Shown here piece by piece: positions 45,611 to 52,217 of a DNA stretch of 64,000 nt. A program made the translations under genes and the position numbers. This stretch comes from Clostridiales bacterium (GTDB lineage: Bacteria > Bacillota > Clostridia > Lachnospirales > Lachnospiraceae), in assembly GCA_012839295.1 (NCBI GenBank), contig DUNO01000066.1, positions 186,001 to 250,000 on the forward strand, written 5' to 3'. The notes under the pieces were generated by a model. It saw nothing but the letters and a program-made list of their open reading frames with translations, was not told the origin of the DNA and made no database searches. Numbering within the stretch: the first letter of the stretch is position 1; every line of letters begins with the position of its first letter.

Positions 45611-45715
45611 TGGCAGAGGGTGTTAAAATAAGAAACGCCTATACCATATTGCAGAATCACCTCTGATATCTGCAATATCCCGTATATTCCTTCTATTTTG
45701 CAACACCCTCTGCCA
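45611..45715. mobile_element. 105-bp MITE-like imperfect palindrome
   Basis: Perfect 14-bp terminal inverted repeats TGGCAGAGGGTGTT / AACACCCTCTGCCA, with further matching arms inside (AAAATA / TATTTT and ATATTGCAGA / TCTGCAATAT), so nearly the whole element folds as one hairpin. No coding content. It looks like a non-autonomous element related to an insertion-sequence end. I see no clear target duplication. Confidence 0.7.
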
Positions 45716-45717
45716 CC

Positions 45718-45785
45718 AGGGTATGTCTGAAAACTGCTTGTGCCGGGCCATTCAGAACGGTACAATGAGTTTTCAGACACGCCCT
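45718..45785. mobile_element. 68-bp MITE-like palindrome
   Basis: Terminal repeats of 18 bp beginning AGGGTATGTCTGAAAACT differ from the reverse complement of the other end at two positions. The inner arms TTGTGCCG / CGGTACAA also pair. It lies two bases from the preceding element, so two different miniature elements sit side by side between two membrane-protein genes, or the second inserted beside the first. Confidence 0.7.
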
Positions 45786-45812
45786 AGTTAAATGGATCAT
45801 TTTGGCACCGGT

Positions 45813-47471
45813 TTATTTCATTGTAACGGACTGTCCTGAACGGAATATGGAATAATTGAAGTCCCTGAATTCCCGCCCTGAGGCCGCCCGTCTGATTCTT
45901 GCGTAATAGTCCTCCTTCATGGCTTTCGCAGACTCTTTATATCCATAATCCATATAGCCATATTCTCCGTCATAATTTCCGGTATATTCTCTATCATAAT
46001 CCCCAGCGTATTCTCTATTATATTCCCCGGTATGCCCCTCCGGCTCCCCGTCATCTATCTTCTCATCAACCCAGCGTTCCTTATCCGATAATACCGGAAG
46101 AACCGCCGGAGCCGCATCCAGGGACAGCTCCCTTGTCAGATAACCCATATCCGAATAGCTAAGGGTATCAACATGGTCAAGTAAGTACTCCGCAATATAA
46201 TGGTCCGGCTTTGAAAAGGAGAAGACCAGATAGCTCGCTGTTACTACCACTACACAGTACTGGAACAGCGGGAATTCCTTTTTAAATTCTGTAATAACAA
46301 CTCCAGCCAGGACAAATGCGATAATGAACAGGGACAGCAAAACAAATACCCTTAAAAAAGTCAGATGATAAGCCCCAATATACAGCAGCATCCGGTAGGT
46401 GGCAGAACCAATCATAATATAAGTACAGAGTGACATGATTGTAACCAGGACACTTACGAGCCTGCTTTCCCGAAACAGTGCCTTTTCCGCCAGCATCAGG
46501 ATAATATTGATTGAGGCAACCGCCAGCAGTTCAAAAAAGCCCCTTCTGGCATATTCCGCAAAGGTGAACTCCTCAGGCAGCACAAAGATACCATTTGCGA
46601 ACAGATAAGTAAGCTGGATCCCGCAGAAAACCACATAGACAAAGCACAGGATCAGCATAACGGTAACCGCAATGGACGCATCCACCTTCCTTCCTGGCAC
46701 AGAATCCTCCTTTCCCACCCGTGCAACAGCCCCGCAGAGGATGCAGTAACAGGCCAATATACCAAAGGCCAGCATAAAGCAGATGCCAAAAACATCCCCG
46801 GAGAAAATGACCTGGAACAGGCTTTTTGTCATCTCCCCAAATAATATATCCGCACTGGATAATAATGCAAGAATAACCAAAAGCAACGGCACCGAGATAA
46901 CAACACCTATGAAAATATTGCGTACCCTATCATTTTTCAGCACCTTAACCTGCTTCATGAACTCCGCTCCATGGACAAAAGGCTTTCCAAGGGATGCAAT
47001 GCTTAGAAACAACAGCCCAATCATTTTCATGAAATGCCTGGTAAAATCCCATTTTCCATCCTCATAAAATTGGTGGAGCAGGGACAGGTCCAGCAACAGC
47101 AGTATTCCGATTACATTAATAAATTGGAGATTCCCGCTTGAAGTAAGCATCGTGGAAAGCCCCAACAATATCGCCCCCGCATAATATAACAGGGTTGTTC
47201 TTTTCCTGGGAACAGACAGCTTATCCGTAGCAAGGCACAGCAGGCCTACCATAACAATAGTAAATGCAAATACATTAAGTCCAATGGAGACCTCATAAAA
47301 TAACATGGTAAACAGCAGTCCAAAGACCAGACTGATGCCACCAAAGACTCCAAATTTTTGGCGTATTTTAATAAGCAGGGGGGCTTCTTCCTTCCTCAGG
47401 AAATCCTCAACTGCAGGCTTTTTCTCTTCCTGGATTACTTGTTCAGGAAGATCCTTATTTAATTGTTCCAT
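45813..47471 (-). CDS. DUF4173-family membrane protein
   Basis: A 552-residue integral membrane protein with about 12 to 13 hydrophobic segments from residue 40 to 425, and the DUF4153/DUF4173 pattern (KNDRVRNIFIGVVISVPLLLVILALLSSADILF). A charged N-terminus (1-35) and a long soluble C-terminal tail (430-552) flank it. The tail contains a tyrosine-rich repeat (EYNREYAGDYDREYTGNYDG). AAGGAGG precedes the ATG by eight bases. It is 108 bp downstream of the small HTH gene at 47579-47797. Function unknown; a module of HTH, DUF2975 and DUF4173 proteins is plausible. Confidence 0.85.
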   Translation of the reverse strand: MEQLNKDLPEQVIQEEKKPAVEDFLRKEEAPLLIKIRQKFGVFGGISLVFGLLFTMLFYEVSIGLNVFAFTIVMVGLLCLATDKLSVPRKRTTLLYYAGAILLGLSTMLTSSGNLQFINVIGILLLLDLSLLHQFYEDGKWDFTRHFMKMIGLLFLSIASLGKPFVHGAEFMKQVKVLKNDRVRNIFIGVVISVPLLLVILALLSSADILFGEMTKSLFQVIFSGDVFGICFMLAFGILACYCILCGAVARVGKEDSVPGRKVDASIAVTVMLILCFVYVVFCGIQLTYLFANGIFVLPEEFTFAEYARRGFFELLAVASINIILMLAEKALFRESRLVSVLVTIMSLCTYIMIGSATYRMLLYIGAYHLTFLRVFVLLSLFIIAFVLAGVVITEFKKEFPLFQYCVVVVTASYLVFSFSKPDHYIAEYLLDHVDTLSYSDMGYLTRELSLDAAPAVLPVLSDKERWVDEKIDDGEPEGHTGEYNREYAGDYDREYTGNYDGEYGYMDYGYKESAKAMKEDYYARIRRAASGREFRDFNYSIFRSGQSVTMK

Positions 47472-47578
47472 TTCTTAAACCTCCTTTTTAGGAGCTTTCC
47501 CTCCTAAGAATTAATTCTAAATCCAACAGCCCTTCTCTTTCCCTAAATGCCCATAGTGATACAATGGCCCACCTAAGG

Positions 47579-47797
47579 TTAACCGGCTGGCTTTTCTTCA
47601 TCCACATATTTTAACAGGTCACCCGGCTGGCAGTTCAGCGCCTTGCAGATTGCTTCCAGGGTACTAAAACGGACTGCCTTTGCCTTATTATTTTTTAAGA
47701 TAGAAAGATTCGCCATCGTGATATCCACTTGCTCCGCTAATTCTGTTAATCCTATTTTCCTTTGTGCCATAACAACATCTAAATTCACTTCGATCAT
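47579..47797 (-). CDS. Small HTH regulator, YozG-like
   Basis: A 72-residue XRE-type HTH protein (IGLTELAEQVDITMANLSILKNNKAKAVRFSTLEAICKALNCQPGDLL). The NNKAKAVRFSTLEAICKALNCQPGDLL signature is that of YozG-type regulators, which are normally adjacent to DUF2975 membrane proteins, as here. AAGGAGG precedes the ATG. It starts 12 bp after the DUF2975 stop codon. Probably autoregulatory. Confidence 0.92.
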   Translation of the reverse strand: MIEVNLDVVMAQRKIGLTELAEQVDITMANLSILKNNKAKAVRFSTLEAICKALNCQPGDLLKYVDEEKPAG

Positions 47798-47809
47798 AGC
47801 GGCACCTCC

Positions 47810-48262
47810 TTAAATGGTCAAATCATTCTCTTGTTTATAGGTTACGGCCTGATCAAATACCATCGACAATACCAGGGAAAAAAGCCCTGCGATCATAAAG
47901 ACTACAATTAAAACAAGTGCTGCCGGTGTTATGACTAAGAATAACCTGGTGGCCATACATACAGCAATAATAAAGGCACATGCTCCCATTCTTTTCAAGG
48001 AAATAACATTCTCTTTTACAAAGGGATCCCCACTTAGGACCGTCCGGAACATCCTCCGGAGCTCCCACAGGATGACAAGTGCAAATACTCCCGCGATCAT
48101 GAATATAATACAGAAGGGCAAATAAAACCTTTCAAAAATTTTATAGACGTACTTTCCCACATAGTGGAAGCTAATTGGGACTGTAGCACAGACTATAATC
48201 CCAGAATAAAACATAAAATCTAATATCAGCTTTGTAAATTTCACAAATGGATCCTTGCTCAT
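47810..48262 (-). CDS. DUF2975-family membrane protein
   Basis: A 150-residue protein with four membrane segments (about 14-34, 48-68, 92-112, 115-138). It matches the DUF2975 family by size, topology and its immediate YozG-like HTH neighbour; RRMFRTVLSGDPFVKENVISLKRMG is the conserved cytoplasmic loop. AGGAGG precedes the ATG by six bases. Function unknown. It has a strong promoter about 240 bp upstream, with a leader that contains a small repetitive reading frame. Confidence 0.88.
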   Translation of the reverse strand: MSKDPFVKFTKLILDFMFYSGIIVCATVPISFHYVGKYVYKIFERFYLPFCIIFMIAGVFALVILWELRRMFRTVLSGDPFVKENVISLKRMGACAFIIAVCMATRLFLVITPAALVLIVVFMIAGLFSLVLSMVFDQAVTYKQENDLTI

Positions 48263-48316
48263 CCACGACCTCCTGCATTCTTAGCTTTTTTCATTTCATC
48301 CAAAATTAAATGTATC

Positions 48317-48469
48317 CTATATCTCCTTACCCCGCTGTTCCTCACTGGAATGCGGTATCACCCTTTTTTCATAGCTGCCATTCCCACAGCTACCTTTTCG
48401 ATAGCCCTTTTCATGGCTATCATTCACGCAACTACCTTTTCGATCGCTCTTTTTCACACTCCTTTCCAT
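48317..48469 (-). CDS. Candidate small repetitive peptide in the DUF2975 leader
   Basis: Fifty codons on the minus strand, in a transcribed leader. It contains two copies of a 14-residue unit RKGSC-[VG]-N-[DG]-S-[HY]-EK, encoded by a 42-bp near-perfect tandem repeat. The ribosome binding site is poor: GGG lies nearer an alternative ATG in another frame. The coding status is therefore uncertain, but the two copies differ largely at positions that keep the peptide pattern (Gly/Val, Asp/Gly, His/Tyr), which hints at protein-level reuse. Could instead be RNA structure. Confidence 0.3.
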   Translation of the reverse strand: MERSVKKSDRKGSCVNDSHEKGYRKGSCGNGSYEKRVIPHSSEEQRGKEI

Positions 48470-48504
48470 AGCTACCCATAGCTATCCCTTCATTCTTATT
48501 GAAT

Positions 48505-48533
48505 AATATAGCATTTGCCCATTCGATTGTCAA
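48505..48533 (-). promoter_or_regulatory. Promoter of the DUF2975-HTH unit
   Basis: On the minus strand TTGACA (48533-48528) and TATATT (48510-48505) are exactly 17 bp apart, giving a leader of about 235 bases. A TTAT-TCG-ATAA inverted repeat lies just upstream (about 48547-48557) and might be an operator. Confidence 0.75.
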
Positions 48534-48580
48534 TATTTTTTTATTGTTATTCGATAATTAATTGTTGTTCTATGATAAGA

Positions 48581-48653
48581 CAGAGACACAATTACAGAGA
48601 CACAATTGAGGTTGAGGAACTTAATAGTAGGAACTTAATAGTACTTAATAGTA
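48581..48653. repeat. Microduplications in an intergenic region
   Basis: CAGAGACACAATT occurs twice (48581-48593, 48595-48607) and TTAATAGTA three times (48621-48629, 48635-48643, 48645-48653). These are local slippage-type duplications. No function is seen. Confidence 0.6.
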
Positions 48654-48660
48654 ACCGATC

Positions 48661-48696
48661 AAAAAAAGCGTACCATTATTCTCTAATAGTACGCTT
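48661..48696 (-). terminator. Terminator of the TIGR04076-type gene
   Basis: AAGCGTAC / GTACGCTT stem (48666-48673 / 48689-48696), followed by seven Ts on the minus strand, 164 bp past the stop codon of the gene at 48860-49180. The intervening DNA shows nothing recognisable. Confidence 0.7.
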
Positions 48697-48859
48697 GCAT
48701 TATCATATACTTTCTATTACCATTGGCCCACCATCAGGCACTGCCCGTTTCCTTATAGGATTTGCCTGACAAAAAGCTTCTTTATACTAGCTCGGTGAAT
48801 ATGGGTGTATTTATATCCACCTCACAGCCTAAATCCAGCCCAATCTCTTGCTACAGCAT

Positions 48860-49180
48860 TCATACATCACTATCCATAACTGCTTCTAATTTGAATATAA
48901 CCGGACGGATACCATCCGTACAGCAAAGAATTTGCATTCCATCCTGATTATTCCAGGGAGCATATGTAGCACCGGCAGAAAGTGCGTTTACACCCCTATA
49001 AATATCAATCCAAGCCCATGGACATAGTCCCTTTGGCATTTCTGCACCGCCCTCATAGAGAAATTCATCACCAACATCCAGAATTGGACATGGGCCGGCT
49101 TCCCTGCCATCAGTCAGATAACTGTCAGCAAATTCAGGATAAAATTCTTTCCGTATAACAACTATTTTTACCTTCTTCAT
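48860..49180 (-). CDS. TIGR04076-family small protein
   Basis: A 106-residue cytoplasmic protein. The family pattern is plain: MKKVKIVVIRKEFYPEFAD, then CPILDVGDEF, GLCPWAWIDIYRGVNALSAG and QDGMQILCCTDGIRPVIFKLE. The three or four cysteines (in GPCP, GLCPW and LCCTDG) are conserved in the family and could bind a metal. The second of two adjacent ATGs fits GAGGAGG better, by five bases. Role unknown; relatives occur widely in anaerobes. Confidence 0.88.
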   Translation of the reverse strand: MKKVKIVVIRKEFYPEFADSYLTDGREAGPCPILDVGDEFLYEGGAEMPKGLCPWAWIDIYRGVNALSAGATYAPWNNQDGMQILCCTDGIRPVIFKLEAVMDSDV

Positions 49181-49257
49181 CATATCCTCCTCATAAAAAA
49201 TATAACCTTGCTTATCCGGCGCACTCTTTTACCAACCAGACCTTGACCTCCCTGCCG

Positions 49258-50532
49258 TCAGCCCGCTTCCCCCATTAGCTTCCGCTCCTTGAACCGGGAA
49301 ATGACCAGAATGGCCAGCAGATACAAAAAGCTGCTTAATACAAATGGGAGCCTCCGGTCAATGCTGGAAAGCAATCCTACCATATATCCAAAGGGCGAGG
49401 AAAAGCCAATCATAAAGGCGGTCAGCAGTGCAACGATACGCGCCCGCTCAGCCGGATCTACACTCATCACCTGCATGGCATCCTTGCGGGGCATCACAAG
49501 GGCATTGGCTATCGCCTCCAGCAAAGTGAACAGTACCACCGGCCAAATCCTGCCCTTCGGGCCAAAAATCAGCAGCATTTGGCAGAGCACATAAACCACT
49601 AATCCTACCTGCATGGGAATTTTGAGCTTCAAGCGCTCCAGCCGGTGCTGGATTGCAAACATGAACACAATCATCACAATAGCACGCAAAATAGGAAAGA
49701 ATGCCAGATATTGCTCAGGAATACCCATCCTCAGGTTAACATAGAGCCCAAAAAAATTGTTATTTATCATGCCGGTTATGTAAACGATCACCATGATTGC
49801 CAGGGTTTGCATTGTCGCCTTATTCCGGAAGATATACGGCACCAGCTGCTTATATTCCGCTACCAGCTTCCATACCGACACGCCCTTCGTAGCTTGCCTG
49901 CGTACCATTCCCTGCCGCGTCTCCTTCGTATAGCGCATTGTGATAAAAGTTTTAAGCAGCATGGAAATACTGAAGGAAAAATACACCACCCTGATTACTG
50001 GCACCAGTGAGAAACGACCAATCAGCAGGCCGGATATGGGGGCGAAGAATACTGCAACCAAGCCTCCGATGGTGATCCAGTTAAAGATATTTAGAATATC
50101 CTTTTCCTCGGAATCCTCAACCAACAGACAGTACCAGGCGGTCTGGTTAATCTGCTCAAAGCTGTTCATTAACACTGCAATCAGAAAAAACCAAAAATTC
50201 TGGGAGATCGCCCAGATAAAGCAGGCAACGCTCCAGCCAAAGAAATCCCCCAGCATCGTAGTGATACGCCGGCCTAGTTTGTCTGCAATAATCCCTCCCA
50301 AAAAGGAAAAGGCCACCTGCACCACCATGGCGATAGAGAGAATCAGGCCAATCTGCACATCGGTAACCCCCAGCGCTACCATATACAATGTAATAAAGGG
50401 AGCCAGCAGATTGAAGGGAATCCCCCATAGGGGTTCAATCAAAATCAAGGGCTTTGTATTCCCTTTCACGGTAAATAAAAACTCAAATAACGGGTGGGAA
50501 CGCATCGCCCTCACCCACCTGTTCTTTTTCAT
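49258..50532 (-). CDS. Major facilitator superfamily transporter
   Basis: A 424-residue, 12-helix MFS transporter. The loop 2-3 motif A is GGIIADKLGRR. The protein begins with a cytoplasmic stretch MKKNRWVRAMRSHPLF and has a lysine-rich central loop between helices 6 and 7 (TKETRQGMVRRQATKG). GGGAGG precedes the ATG by four bases. It is 19 bp downstream of the acetyltransferase gene, so they are probably co-transcribed. Efflux or uptake and substrate cannot be told. Confidence 0.88.
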   Translation of the reverse strand: MKKNRWVRAMRSHPLFEFLFTVKGNTKPLILIEPLWGIPFNLLAPFITLYMVALGVTDVQIGLILSIAMVVQVAFSFLGGIIADKLGRRITTMLGDFFGWSVACFIWAISQNFWFFLIAVLMNSFEQINQTAWYCLLVEDSEEKDILNIFNWITIGGLVAVFFAPISGLLIGRFSLVPVIRVVYFSFSISMLLKTFITMRYTKETRQGMVRRQATKGVSVWKLVAEYKQLVPYIFRNKATMQTLAIMVIVYITGMINNNFFGLYVNLRMGIPEQYLAFFPILRAIVMIVFMFAIQHRLERLKLKIPMQVGLVVYVLCQMLLIFGPKGRIWPVVLFTLLEAIANALVMPRKDAMQVMSVDPAERARIVALLTAFMIGFSSPFGYMVGLLSSIDRRLPFVLSSFLYLLAILVISRFKERKLMGEAG

Positions 50533-50551
50533 TGCTTCCTCCCGTCACCTT

Positions 50552-50992
50552 CTACTTTTTGTCCTTTACCATCTGTACATAATCAAGAGCTTCATAACCA
50601 AGCCTATAATATAGCTCGACCGCTTCTTCATTATCTCCCCTGACTTCAAGGCGGATCCGCTTGGCAGACGGGTATTCCTGCTCTACAAATTCTAAGAACC
50701 GGCTGCCATATCCCTTACCTCTGTAGGCTTCACTGATGTAAATCTCCTCAATCCATACCACAAGTCCGCCTGCTTCATTTGAATGGGTAAAGGATAAAAG
50801 CGCATACCCTATAGGATTTCCCTCGTCCTCTATAATAAAAATGCGTATGAACGGTGATTTGTCCATCGCAGCAGTAAAGGTTGCCTCGAAATTTCCAGAA
50901 TCAACATTATGGACCACTGCGCTTGATGAATAAAAGCTTTTGGCCATTGATAAAAATATCTCACGGTCAGCTGATAATATGTCACGGATCAT
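50552..50992 (-). CDS. GNAT-family N-acetyltransferase
   Basis: A 146-residue GNAT protein. The acetyl-CoA pyrophosphate loop is EAYRGKGYGSRFLEFVEQEY (R-G-x-G-x-G), followed by RLEVRGDNEEAVELYYRLGYE, the usual fourth-motif ending. A single-domain protein covering the entire fold. AAGGAGG precedes the ATG by seven bases. It heads a two-gene unit with an MFS transporter, which might suggest acetylation and export of a common small molecule, but nothing else supports that. Confidence 0.9.
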   Translation of the reverse strand: MIRDILSADREIFLSMAKSFYSSSAVVHNVDSGNFEATFTAAMDKSPFIRIFIIEDEGNPIGYALLSFTHSNEAGGLVVWIEEIYISEAYRGKGYGSRFLEFVEQEYPSAKRIRLEVRGDNEEAVELYYRLGYEALDYVQMVKDKK

Positions 50993-51244
50993 TTTTTTCC
51001 TCCTTATTATATAAATAATTCCAGGTCACAGTTACACTCAGATCTGATTATATCAATAAACCAATAAATATTCAATTTTCTTTCAGCACTTTCTTTTCAC
51101 TATCTTTTCATTTTCTTTTATCAGTTGCTTTTTCATAATTTCTGCTATATGATACTGAATAGTGCTTTTAAGCAATTCCCCATTTACTTATTATACAATA
51201 GATAAATAACCTGGAACCCCCCTTATTAAGGAGACACAAACAGA

Positions 51245-52213
51245 ATGCCAGAAAAGAATACCATCATGAATACAAATACCCGCCATAACCTATTTACAAA
51301 ACCGATCAACATACTATTATTGTCCATGCTATGCACCGCTTTGTGGGGAAGCGCCTTCCCCTGCGTGAAAATCGGGTACCAGCTATTTTCCATTGCTGCG
51401 GAGGACACCTCCGGGAAGCTGGTATTTGCCGGAATTCGGTTCTTCTTTGCTGGGGTAATCACTTTAATAATTTCTACGGTCCAAAACCATAAAATCCCCC
51501 TGCTGCGCCCTCACAATGTTAAGGGCGTATTGATGGTCAGCCTAGTTCAGACCGTGCTGCAATATATCTTCTTTTATATCGGCTTATCCAATATAACTGG
51601 CGTAAAGGGATCCATTTTGGCTGCGTGTAATTCCTTCTTTGTAGTTTTACTTGCCCATTTCTTCTATAAAAATGATAGGCTATCCATTTCCAAAATAATT
51701 GGCTGCTCCATCGGCTTTGCCGGAATCATCCTGGTCAACCTGAATGGAATGAGCTCAGCTGATCTTGGCTTTAACCTTTCAGGTGACGGCCTTATGTTAT
51801 TCGCTGCACTTTCCTTTGCCATCGGCTCCCTGATCAGTAAAAATGTATGCCAGAAAGCAGATGCTACAATCGTCACCGGTTATCAATTAGGGATCGGGGG
51901 TCTAGTCTTAATGCTGCTCGGCTTCTTAAGCGGAGGCCGCTTATCACAGGTTACTTTTCCAGGTATCCTGCTGTTAGCTTATATGTCTCTACTCTCTTCC
52001 ATAGCCTTTACCGTCTGGACGATACTGTCTAAATATAATAAAATCAGCAGGATAGCCGTCTATAATTTCCTGACACCCATCTTTGGCGCACTTTTATCGG
52101 CCCTGTTCCTCGGCGATGCCTTGTTCAGCTGGAACAGCCTGCTTGCACTGGCTCTGGTCTGCATCGGAATTTACATTGTAAATGCGGGAAAGCGAGAAAA
52201 TGCCCAAAAATGA
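51245..52213 (+). CDS. EamA/DMT-family transporter
   Basis: A 322-residue membrane protein with ten helices and two EamA repeats (about 20-160 and 175-312). Each repeat has the family sequence pattern (ALWGSAFPCVKIGY at the start; GFAGIILVNLNG closing the first half, VCIGIYIVNAGK the second). AAGGAGA precedes the ATG by ten bases. It converges on metH with only four bases between stop codons and no obvious terminator. Probable exporter of small metabolites or amino acids. Confidence 0.9.
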   Translation: MPEKNTIMNTNTRHNLFTKPINILLLSMLCTALWGSAFPCVKIGYQLFSIAAEDTSGKLVFAGIRFFFAGVITLIISTVQNHKIPLLRPHNVKGVLMVSLVQTVLQYIFFYIGLSNITGVKGSILAACNSFFVVLLAHFFYKNDRLSISKIIGCSIGFAGIILVNLNGMSSADLGFNLSGDGLMLFAALSFAIGSLISKNVCQKADATIVTGYQLGIGGLVLMLLGFLSGGRLSQVTFPGILLLAYMSLLSSIAFTVWTILSKYNKISRIAVYNFLTPIFGALLSALFLGDALFSWNSLLALALVCIGIYIVNAGKRENAQK

Positions 52214-52217
52214 ATTA

